Source of the DNA: Phymatolithon calcareum
Taxonomy: Eukaryota > Rhodophyta > Florideophyceae > Hapalidiales
Direction of reading: 5' to 3'
Assembly (NCBI GenBank): GCA_977006965.1
Contig: OZ345366.1
Span: forward strand, 558,001-622,000
Length of the DNA stretch: 64,000 nucleotides
Shown one piece after another: positions 1 to 8,545 of this stretch. The notes under the pieces are model-generated. The model saw only the letters and a program-made list of their open reading frames with translations, did no database searches and was not told where the DNA came from. The translations under genes and the position numbers were made by a program. Every line of letters starts with the position of its first letter. The first letter of the stretch is position 1.

Positions 1-984
1 CACAGAATTCGCGTCCTCGGTGACGGAATGCAATTGGGAATCCATATCCCAGACACGCACAGAACCGTCAATGCCAGCTCCGACAACAAGCTGTCCGTCC
101 CTGCTCAAAGCGCAGCCCCGTACGAGCCCTGTGTGTCCGACGAGTGCGAAGACGGGCACTTTTGACGGTTTTCTCCACACGGCAAACGCGTACCCTTTCT
201 GTGCGGCGACCACAGTGTGCCCGTCCGGAGAGACAGCCACAGACGGGGTGAGCGGATGTACGTACCCGTCAAGTTCACGGTCTCTTTTGCTGCGTAGTAT
301 GCCAAAAACTTTGAGCTTTTCAAAGGACGCCAGCACTACGCGTCTTGCATCACCGGCCAAAGCGAGGTCGAATGCTTTGTTCGGGTTTATGACACGCCTG
401 TACATTTGTCTCTGGCCTGTTGAACCGTCCAGAATAAAAAAGCCCGTGTCTGTGGCTAACGCCACAAGTTCGCAATGAGCAGACACAGATATTGATGCAC
501 GGCCCCACCACATGGAATAGGTCCACTGTCGCTCGGCACGACCCGCGGGAAGACGATAGCGCATGACGAGACCTCGTATGGATGCGGAATTGAAATATGT
601 TGCTATCAGAATGTCGCCATTGTCCGATAGCGCTGCACCATACGCGACGTCGTACCCCACAACGCGGAGACAGAGCGGTGGAGTTGATGCATTCGCCGCG
701 GTGCGCCACACGCGGACGGCGCCGTCGTTGCACGCGGCTGCTGCCACGGAGGCGTTTTTGGAGAGAGTGCATTGCCACCCTACGTCCGGGGTCTTGGCGA
801 GGAGACGGCCGCGAAAAGCGCGGCGGTTTAACGTCCACAGCCGAACGGTGTGATCGTCGCCTGTTGAGATAGCGTGCGTCGGCGGGGAGGAGAGAGCGAC
901 GAAAGTCGAGAAATCAGTGTGGGCTGGGAAGGAATGGATGGGGGCGATCGAAGTAGCCAGTTGGTGATGTCCCTGCTGCGGCAT
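1..984 (-). CDS. WD40-repeat protein, C-terminus beyond the left edge
   Basis: The minus frame is open from an ATG at 984 to base 1, 328 codons, with no stop, so the C-terminus lies outside the window. Several WD40 blades are visible: one near residues 17-50 ending TVRLW, one ending AVRVWR, and one at the edge with GHTGLVRGCALSRDGQ followed by GSVRVWD. The GH...WD spacing and the D-G-x-V-R-V-W ends are typical of seven-bladed propellers, which serve as protein-interaction scaffolds. The partner and pathway cannot be read from this part. The ATG at 984 is the only in-frame Met before an upstream stop near 1195, and it is followed by a short leader and then the first blade. No intron is needed in the visible part. 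Confidence 0.85.
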   Translation of the reverse strand, partial: MPQQGHHQLATSIAPIHSFPAHTDFSTFVALSSPPTHAISTGDDHTVRLWTLNRRAFRGRLLAKTPDVGWQCTLSKNASVAAAACNDGAVRVWRTAANASTPPLCLRVVGYDVAYGAALSDNGDILIATYFNSASIRGLVMRYRLPAGRAERQWTYSMWWGRASISVSAHCELVALATDTGFFILDGSTGQRQMYRRVINPNKAFDLALAGDARRVVLASFEKLKVFGILRSKRDRELDGYVHPLTPSVAVSPDGHTVVAAQKGYAFAVWRKPSKVPVFALVGHTGLVRGCALSRDGQLVVGAGIDGSVRVWDMDSQLHSVTEDANSV

Positions 985-2303
985 TACTTGAGAGTTGTTT
1001 TGAGGGATGCCCGCGTTCAACCGGCTTGTTTGCAGTTGTCGTGTCGGCGCGGTATCATGGGCGACATGAATATCGCCACGTCCGAGACAAGCTGATGCGG
1101 GCGACGCGGACGGTGGAAGAGGCGCCAGGCTGCGGCACGGCGCAGCGAGGCGCGATCGTGCGCGCAACGCGCAGTGGAGCGGCAACGCCCGCTAGACGAA
1201 GGTAGGACAGGGAAGGGATGCGCGGGAAGAAAGCAATTCCACCAGCAGTTTGTCCAACGGAGACATGGTTTAAGGGACCAATTCGTTGTGCAGGGACGCG
1301 GGAAGCGAAGCGGGCACGGAACGGGGAGGCGGGTCAAAGCGGCTGCCCAGGCCGGCAAGAAGCAGCGCTCAACGGGAGGTAAGATGGCCGACCCAGTTGT
1401 TGCGTGTGAGACGTCGAAGGGGGAGTGTTTGCGAGCGGAGATGCGTGCAGGTAACGAATTCAATGAGGTTTATGGTATTGCAATTGAATTTTCGAGGGAC
1501 TAGGTATTGTATGAGCATCAACAGATGTCTCTAGTAAAAACCAATTATCAATCGTGATTTTGCCGTAACAGAGCGTATCAGAGGCTCCGCGATGGTATCA
1601 AAGAAGACAGATCAGTACAACCGCGGCGAAAAAATGCAGTTCAAAGCGTTTGTTTTTCAATTAAATATTAAATTACTGCGCTATCATACGGAGCAAGTTG
1701 TACAGTAAACTATAAATTGATGGGGATGAAGTACAGTATCACAGAGAGGAGAACTACTCTATCATACATATGATATATCATCAACCATTTTCGAGTAAAT
1801 AGTTATTATTTTGATATATCAAGATTTCAATTTCTTGATGCTCTTTCCTTGTGACAGAACCAGATCGGTTTTCGTGGCATGCTTAAGTTTTGTATTTTGC
1901 AAATAATTATTGCTTCCACCATATCTGGCCGCAATTGCACCAATTCTGCGGCATACACCTCGTGCGCCTTGTCCGGCGGTCCGAAAAAGCCCGGCAAACA
2001 TTTTCTCTGAACGCTGTTGAAATTTCTAAGGTGGGCCCCTTCCGGCCCTAACAAACTGACCCATGAAGTTCATGTTTTACCCCGCGCTTGAGGCAGCTGC
2101 GGACTTGTGTACACTTAGCACGCGGCATCGTTAGGCACGGCATTGAGTTCGGATAGAGTACTACGGAGGACCTGTTACGGCAAGTAGGATCCCTGTTGGA
2201 ATTGGGCCCACTGTATACAAAAGTACGGTAAGAAAATGTTTTACTCCCGCTGAACATGTTTTCTGCTCCCAAACAGGCCTGCTTTCCATATGTATTGACA
2301 ATG
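985..2303. other. intergenic region between the WD40 gene and cytochrome c6
   Basis: About 985-1460 is GC-rich and probably contains the promoter side of the WD40 gene. Open frames there lack ATG starts and show no recognisable domain. From 1500 onward the sequence turns AT-rich. No gene was recognised. Confidence 0.5.
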
Positions 2304-2943
2304 TCACTGCCAGTTTCGTTCGCTCATTTGGAAAACAAAGTCAGACACATCTGCAACCTCTGACTCACTTAGGGACTGACCGTATTTAGGCATTGCTCCG
2401 CGACCGTTCCGTACAAGCGAACCGATTTTATCAGCCGTGTCAACGTCGAATCGGACAAGGTCTTTCTTAAACAAGGTGCGCCCTCGCGCATACGCAATCA
2501 CATTTCCTCTGCATGCATTGCGTACGAATCGTCTCCGTCAGCCTGGTCCCCCATTGCGCGCTGTTCGTATGGACGCCCTCACGTACCCACCCGCGTGGCA
2601 CCCCGCGCAGTTTGCCGAGAATACAACCGCCCCCCGCAATGTTGCATTACTTTCAGTTACAGCTTGTGCTGGCTGCGAAATCGACACCACCGCTACCGCG
2701 GCCAGGGCGCAAATTCCTACATTCACGCGAGGTGCGAATCTCAGCACCGGTTCCAACGGGAGCGCGAATGCGCCGATCTCTGTGTGCCCCATTTTTGCTC
2801 ACAGGATGAGCTTGGCATCAATTACGATCTCGGCGTTTGCGAAAATCCAACTGACCTGAATCCCGCGACCACGAAAACGGGCGGTGTACAATTGACGGCT
2901 GTAATCGATCACAGTTACAGCCGAGCCGTGGCTGGGCCATCAT
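2304..2943 (-). CDS. petJ: cytochrome c6 precursor, nuclear, three exons
   Basis: Cytochrome c6 is the soluble haem protein that carries electrons from cytochrome b6f to photosystem I in the thylakoid lumen. Proposed exons are 2943-2856, 2779-2587 and 2508-2304, giving 161 residues. The haem site is CAGCH at residues 87-91, the axial Met lies in AMPKYG, and the protein ends with the typical Trp (NWQ). Intron 2 (2586-2509, 78 nt) is well supported: GTACGTGAGG donor, a CTGAC branch-like site and a GCAG acceptor, and splicing joins the two halves of the family sequence in frame. Intron 1 (2855-2780, 76 nt; donor GTCAGT, acceptor CACACAG) is less certain. Residues 51-69 are hydrophobic and end PAQA, a lumen-type processing site, leaving a mature chain of about 92 residues, normal for the family. 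If intron 1 is wrong, translation could start at an ATG at 2792. Confidence 0.88.
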
Positions 2944-3072
2944 AAATAAGAAACACCAATAACATCTAGAGAGCGGCCTCGGCTATGCAACGTGTGACCA
3001 GAAGCAGCTCAAGAGGCACGGAGGGCTTGTCCAGAAAAATGCAGGGGTTTCTGTATCATATCATACGCAGTA

Positions 3073-3471
3073 CAGTCAGACCTCGATAAATGGAACCTCT
3101 TTTTTAGAATAACCTCGGTTAGCAGCATAATCGAGTGCTCCACGAATACCGTATCCGCCTAAATTTAACGAAAATTAAAGGATTCTAGAATATTTGATAG
3201 GAGCATTACTTCATGTTCGAGGTCACGGGGCATACCTTAAATTTTGTTATAATTTTGTTTAGCGTACACGGAGCATATCCTCACTCGTAGAATACTGTAA
3301 GTACTTTTCATGTTTCTCCTGCCATTGGCATACAGTACAGTAGAATATGGCTACTGTTCGGCACACGTGTGATCCAAAACTTATGATTCAAAATTCGACT
3401 TGAGAATAACCTCGATTTTAAGAATATTGGACCATTCCACATTGCCCATCCATTTATCGAGGTCTGACTGT
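3073..3471. mobile_element. pogo/Tc1-mariner-like MITE, 399 bp
   Basis: The element has perfect 22-bp terminal inverted repeats beginning CAGTCAGACCTCGATAAA and is flanked on both sides by TA (3071-3072 and 3472-3473). The CAGTC start and TA duplication fit the pogo branch of Tc1/mariner. There is no coding sequence, so it must have been mobilised in trans. Confidence 0.85.
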
Positions 3472-3473
3472 AG

Positions 3474-4067
3474 GCGAAAAACGTGATGTGGTTGACCCAG
3501 CGGCAAGAACTTCGATCAAAAGTTTTCCTCTCTCTCTGGAGGCATTTACACCGTAATTGTTTCTCCCAAGATCCGTTGTGGACACTGATACGGAATGAAC
3601 AAACAGAGGGGCGACTCTTTGGCGGTCTCGAATTTCGGCATGCTGCAACATTCGCAATTTGAAAACGCGTTGAGGCGCCGCCACTACTCTCTCGCAGTAA
3701 ATTTACGGGCTTAAGACTTCTTCATTTTGATCGACGTCTGCTTGGCGAGCATTTTAGATACATATGAAGAAACTCGGAAAACAAAACTGATTTACTTGTA
3801 GTCAATGGCAGTCTTTCTCAACGTGTAGTTTCATCATAACGAGGTTGATGCTGTCAGAGCGCATGTAACGCTCCTTCAACCCTTCCACCGGACGGTGCTC
3901 GTTGCCAGGATAGACACCTTCAAGCGCCCCTCGCAGTTGACTGCTGATGAGAGAGAAGAAGCCCTAAACGTGCGCGGAGGCAGAAGAGGAGAGCTCTGGT
4001 GAGCGATGCAAATGCGACCCCAGAACAATGAGGATGTTGTAAAAACTGTGGCATGGATTAGACAATG
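3474..4067. other. gene-free spacer
   Basis: No gene, repeat or transposon end was recognised between the two MITEs. Confidence 0.4.
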
Positions 4068-4268
4068 CAGTCAAACCCCTCTAGCGGAAAAACCTGCAAA
4101 ACTGCAAAGGAGTAACCTTTCCCCGCCCCAAAAAGTGCGGAAACATATCCAAATTTAAAGGTGGGTTGCAAACCTGAAAAATTAGGCCCTTTATTTTTCG
4201 TTAACTTTTGAACGTATTTTTCACATGAGGGGTTTATAACAGGTGGCTGATCGTGCTAAAAGAGGGCT

Positions 4269-4328
4269 AAAGAAAGATACGAAAGTTTATCTTTTCTATA
4301 GAAAAGATAAACTTTCGTATCTTTCTTT
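4269..4328. repeat. perfect 60-bp palindrome
   Basis: Every base from 4269 to 4298 pairs with its partner in 4299-4328, with no spacer. The centre is CTATAG. It lies inside the 506-bp MITE. Confidence 0.95.
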
Positions 4329-4368
4329 TCAAAATTCGATCATTTTTTGGAACGTAACTAGGGAAAAG

Positions 4369-4454
4369 GGGCACGTGTCCTTCTGTCGAAGGCTGAGAAT
4401 ATATGTCAACCGGTTGACATATATTCTCAGCCTTCGACAGAAGGACACGTGCCC
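4369..4454. repeat. perfect 86-bp palindrome
   Basis: The arms 4369-4411 and 4412-4454 are exact complements with no spacer. The centre is AACCGGTT and each arm starts GGGCACGTGTCC. It lies 40 bp after the 60-bp palindrome, inside the same MITE. Long spacerless palindromes are unstable, so these are probably recent or protected. Confidence 0.95.
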
Positions 4455-4624
4455 ACATTCTGTAAGTTGACCGCGTAAATTTTGATTGTATGACAGACCC
4501 CTCCGACCGGAAAACCCCTTCAACAGAAATGTACTATCTATCCCAAAACTTTGCAATTAGAGGGGTTTGACTGTAGTAGAGAGATGCATTACTCAATTTT
4601 AAAAAATTGTCCTTTCTGGACGTA

Positions 4625-5529
4625 CAGTCAATATTCGTTAACAGGATCCTCGATATTGGAATATGTTCGGTTTTCAGAATACAAGAGGCACCCACGAATC
4701 CGGTATCCGCACAAATTTATCTACATTTTAAGGCTCTTAGAGTATTTGATATCTGAATTTCGTCAATGCCTGAGCCAAGGTGCATGCTTGAAATTTGTAA
4801 TTTTCTTTGAGCCGGTTTCACAAAGCATATTCAACACGTGGGAGCTTTGTCGAACCGCAAGCAAGGTTGCTCAATTTCTAACATTGATTTTGGGGCCGAG
4901 CATCTAACATATCCTTCAACAAGGCACATATATTAGCCATGTCGCCTGCTTTTAGGGAAAGGACTGGACGGATTTGTCCAGTTTCAATCCATTCCAACTG
5001 TAAGAGAACCGGATTTAAACGGATTTTTAGCCTCCTTTCCTGACATTGATTGATCCGGATTTATCTCGTCCAATATTTGAAATCAATCTCGAAGTAAATA
5101 CTTGATTTCGGATTAAATCTGGATCTATATTGGCGACAAATCAAGCATTTTCCCTCGAATTGGGAACAAAATCGAAAGTTTTTCTCCATATTTTGCACCT
5201 TTGAGGAATTTTTTAAATTTTTTTGATGGCGATATGGCGCAAAGATACTTCAGTTTTTTAAACTGGATTGGAGGCTCTGCACTCATGGATTGGATGAAAT
5301 GTGGATAAACAAAAGCTCTTTTTATGGCACGGGATGGAGCCTGGATTTCAAATTAGCTGTTTTCTGGATTCTAGGACCAAGATCCGTCCTGTTCTACCCC
5401 TACCTGCTTTCTGGCTATGGGCCATACACGTGTAACATTGAGCTCTCATACAAATTCCAATCCAGAATACCTTGGTATCTGGACATCAGACCTTTCCCCA
5501 TTGGACATCCAGTTATCACGGATTGACTG
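4625..5529. mobile_element. TA-flanked CAGTCAAT-ended element, 905 bp
   Basis: Both ends begin CAGTCAAT and continue as an imperfect inverted repeat (CGTTAACAGGAT at the left against GTGATAACTGGAT at the right). TA flanks both sides (4623-4624, 5530-5531). It encodes nothing recognisable and contains a nested hAT-like MITE at 4953-5402, so it is the older insertion. Confidence 0.6.
4953..5402 (+). mobile_element. hAT-like MITE, copy 1, 450 bp
   Basis: The ends are TAGGGAAAGGACTGGACGGA at the left and the complement of TAGGGGTAGAACAGGACGGA at the right. An exact 8-bp target duplication CCTGCTTT flanks it (4945-4952 and 5403-5410). TAGGG ends with 8-bp duplications are typical of hAT elements. 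An inverted relative lies at 44122-44563. Confidence 0.8.
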
Positions 5530-5742
5530 TATACATATAGGGTGAACCTATACGTTATGACCCCTTATGAAAGATTTGCTCACTTGTTCCGAAGGACGCG
5601 ACACAACTTCAGATCCTAGGGTGCTCTGGTCCTACTGTCGGCCGACGTAAATTTATCAGAAGCGTAAGTAACAAAACTGGGGGAGATTGATCCAAAGACT
5701 GACCTCTAGAGATATCTATAGTTTTGAAAAATGAGAGCATTC

Positions 5743-6124
5743 TTGAGGGGAGCTCTGGTGTTAATAAGGGATTGTAGTTTTTCTCATTTTTCACTCAGGA
5801 CTCGACTGTCAGGGATAAATATCTGTTCAATATGGCTAAACGCAATTTTGGGAAAGATAAGAGCACAGATTTCTTCATACTCCGCTGAGCACATTCCACG
5901 GCAATTGAAATCCCATTTAACGCAGCGCTAGATTTGAGGGGAGCTCTGGTGTTAATAAGGGATTGTAGTTTTTCTCATTTTTCACTCAGGACTCGACTGT
6001 CAGGGATAAATATCTGTTCAATATGGCTAAACGCAATTTTGGGAAAGATAAGAGCACAGATTTCTTCATACTCCGCTGAGCACATTCCACGGCAATTGAA
6101 ATCCCATTTAACGCAGCGCTAGAT
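5743..6124 (+). repeat. 191-bp perfect tandem duplication
   Basis: Bases 5743-5933 and 5934-6124 appear identical and directly abut, both starting TTGAGGGGAGCTCTGG and ending CGCTAGAT. The short ORF in each copy (about 62 codons) has no recognised homology. Confidence 0.95.
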
Positions 6125-6251
6125 CTTTTGCTCTACGACGGAGTGCCAAGTGATAAGAACTAACCGAAATCTCGGCCTGCCTTCTGATGCCGTCTTGAAG
6201 AATGTTGGTAAGCAACGTCATGTCTAGACGTGGAACTCATCTAGCTATTAA

Positions 6252-7658
6252 TAACTAGCTCAAACCAAAACGCAACGTAGGGTCATGGCGGGAATCAAGC
6301 GCCTATTATCTGGCCGAGAAAGGGATCCTCGCTCTACCACGCAGGGGATTCCACTCGCCAATCGGGAAGGATTGCTCAAGCAACAGGTTTACTACCTTCA
6401 TAACTCCTATTTCCGCGAAGGATGAACCGGAGGAGAAGCGCGCAGCCACAGAAGCCTTTATTTTGGAGCGTAATGCAGTGAGAACAGCGGATATCGAAAT
6501 ATGGACAGATGGAAGTGTGGGAGAAATACCGCAAGCTCACGTCTGGGATCTGAATCACGGAGAACGTGTCTCCGTAAAATGGGACGAAGGTTGGTACACC
6601 GCGACCTTGAAGAAATTCAACTCTACCGAACATCAGAACCACGACGCAGCGAAACGGTTTGAAGCTCGACACGGCAAGCCGCCGGATGTCCTCTTAGTCT
6701 ACGACGACGGGGACGAGCATGCCTACGAAACGACCCCGACGGCCTCGAAGCAGCGCGTTATCCTATGCGATGAAGATGATGACACACTCGACATGTACCG
6801 TACAATCCCACCGCAGGTCGGTGGTGCGGGCGTTTTGGTGCTGCGCGGAGAAGAAGCGATACTGGAAGAAGGGCTGTCCGCTGGGGCCATTGGCTCCTCA
6901 TTCGACGCCGAGGCTTTTGCGGCCGTACACGCATTTCAGGCAGCATCCAGTCTACCGATATCGCGCGGCAGCACTATCCGATGGTTCACCGACAGCAAGA
7001 GCTGCATAGACGCACTCAACGGCCAGCCGCGGATGTTTGGAGAGATGGTTCGGAAACTATGGAATCTTATGGAACAAATTATGGCACAGGAGATTCACAT
7101 AGAAGGCATTTGGATACCGAGTCACTGCGGAGTCCCGAAAAATGAGGCTGCTGATGAGCTCGCGCGCCGGGGAATCTCGGAATCAAGCCTGCTATCACAT
7201 CAAGCGGTACCTCTCACCATGGAAGCGGCACGATCCATTATCAAACCGCCTTGTAGAAGCAAACCAGTTACCATCCCGACACTCCCGGAAGACCTACACA
7301 TCTCACATAGACGGGCTGAGGTAATACTCAACCAGCTCATAACTAATTGCTGTCCAATCGTCGCCAGCTTTCACCATGGACACAACGAGAATGAGCCACT
7401 TCCTCACGACCCAATGTGCAAGAAATGCCCGTATGTTGTGAAGGAAACTGTGGAACATATGATCCTACATTGTTCGGGTCGGGCTGTTAGTCGACGGAAA
7501 TTCATCGGCAGAGTTCGGAGCAAAACGGTAGAAGATCTGTGCAGAGAGAAACCCGTAGCGATAATCCAATATTTGAACGAAGAGAACTTGCTCGAGAGCA
7601 AGTTTAGGCGTTAACTTAAAAATTGACGTTATCTGCAATAAAGAAAGAAAGAAAGAAA
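6252..7658 (+). mobile_element. 5'-truncated non-LTR retrotransposon (LINE)
   Basis: The fragment holds the 3' end of a LINE: an RNase H domain, a terminal zinc-finger motif, an AATAAA and a (GAAA)n tail at about 7640-7658. A 7-bp direct repeat CTATTAA lies at 6245-6251 and 7659-7665, consistent with a target duplication from target-primed reverse transcription. The reverse transcriptase and endonuclease are absent, as expected of 5' truncation. Confidence 0.8.
6259..7614 (+). CDS. LINE C-terminal part: RNase H with an inserted Tudor-like domain
   Basis: One frame is open from the truncation point (6259) to TAA at 7612-7614. The RNase H domain starts with IEIWTDGS (Asp codon 6508-6510). It resumes as GGAGVLV at 6820 and shows the remaining acidic residues in SFDAEAFAAVHAF, WFTDSKSCIDAL and SHCGVPKNEAADELAR. 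Between the first strand and GGAGVLV, where most RNase H domains have only a few residues, there are about 100 extra residues (6520-6819). They include HGERVSVKWDEGWYTATL and LLVYDDGDEHAY, a Tudor/SGF29-like pattern, and a very acidic DEDDD linker. A CKKC...H...HC cluster near the end is the usual LINE C-terminal zinc finger. No internal stop is present. Any ATG start is lost with the 5' truncation. The Tudor assignment is by motif only. Confidence 0.75.
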   Translation, partial: LKPKRNVGSWRESSAYYLAEKGILALPRRGFHSPIGKDCSSNRFTTFITPISAKDEPEEKRAATEAFILERNAVRTADIEIWTDGSVGEIPQAHVWDLNHGERVSVKWDEGWYTATLKKFNSTEHQNHDAAKRFEARHGKPPDVLLVYDDGDEHAYETTPTASKQRVILCDEDDDTLDMYRTIPPQVGGAGVLVLRGEEAILEEGLSAGAIGSSFDAEAFAAVHAFQAASSLPISRGSTIRWFTDSKSCIDALNGQPRMFGEMVRKLWNLMEQIMAQEIHIEGIWIPSHCGVPKNEAADELARRGISESSLLSHQAVPLTMEAARSIIKPPCRSKPVTIPTLPEDLHISHRRAEVILNQLITNCCPIVASFHHGHNENEPLPHDPMCKKCPYVVKETVEHMILHCSGRAVSRRKFIGRVRSKTVEDLCREKPVAIIQYLNEENLLESKFRR

Positions 7659-8346
7659 CTATTAACATCCTGGTATGTTACCTCTTCCCAGGCTTAAGTC
7701 TTTGCTCGCAGAAAGAGTCAAGGACTAAAACGTCTTGTGGTTCTAGCTGCATTTCATCACCATTGTGCACGTCCAACGGAATGGTTTTGATCTTGAAGAA
7801 CAACAAAAACTGTTCTGCAAATAGAGTGGATGTCGTTATACCAGTTCACCTTTTGAATATTATTTGGTTCATAAAGAATGAAACTGCTTTAAGTCCGTAT
7901 TTTCTTCTCCTTCATCCCAAAATAGAGCTCGAGAAGTGTATACTCTGATTTAATTTGGGGAGCTGTAGACCAAACCGTTCCGTAACACATTTCGGAGAAG
8001 TATGTTTTTTCGATTATTTTCTGCATGCCGCCTTACTGTAAGCAAAATATTGAAAATTTATGTAGTATTATTTCGTGCTGTGATCTACGCGCCAGACAGA
8101 TTTGTTTTTAAAAATTCCTCAGATCCTAACAGTTCCTTGTCTGTAAGTCATTGCAGTGCGCTTTTCACAGTGCCTATATACACAAATCCTTATGTGATTG
8201 GCTCCGGATTGCATTTCCCAGCAATGACTTTGATGCAAGGTCCAAATATGATTCAAAACGGAAAGGTCGTTAAGCCAATGAAAGATGACATATTACAGCG
8301 CCAACAATGCGAATTGAGGAAATAACGCATCCAATCATGTGCGAGA

Positions 8347-8450
8347 TCAATTGGAGATCCATGACGCTCGCACTTGGCCACGTGCGAGCGTCCATCGATG
8401 GGCGCTCGCACTCTGCCACGTGTGAGTGTCCATCGATGGGCGCTCGATCA
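8347..8450. repeat. subterminal GC-rich inverted and tandem repeats
   Basis: A block containing CGCTCGCACTTGGCCACGTG, GCGAGCGTCCATCGATGGG and close variants occurs twice in a row. Each unit can fold on itself through CGCTCGCAC and GTGCGAGCG. It lies near the left end of the 4.1-kb transposon. Confidence 0.6.
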
Positions 8451-8545
8451 TGCGCCCGTGATCATGGGCTCAGCAACCCTAGTCAAATAGAACAACTCAG
8501 CTGAGTTGTCACTACAAGAGCAAGCTTAAGTTCTCCTCTGTTTTT

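Larger units (their letters stand above)
4068..4573. mobile_element. MITE with CAGTCAAACCCC ends, 506 bp
   Basis: The terminal inverted repeats match over 16 bp (CAGTCAAACCCCTCTA at the left, its complement at the right). TA follows the right end, but TG precedes the left end, so the TA duplication is imperfect. The interior holds two long perfect palindromes and no coding capacity. The ends resemble the pogo-like MITE at 3073. Confidence 0.7.

Noticed and set aside
350-838. Long Arg-rich minus-strand frame overlapping the WD40 gene
   Set aside because: The neighbouring minus frame carries clear WD40 blades over the same bases; this frame has low-complexity Arg content and no domain.
1017-1503. 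Two opposing frames of 109-148 codons in the GC-rich region upstream of the WD40 gene
   Set aside because: Neither begins with ATG, neither shows a domain, and GC-rich DNA has few chance stops.
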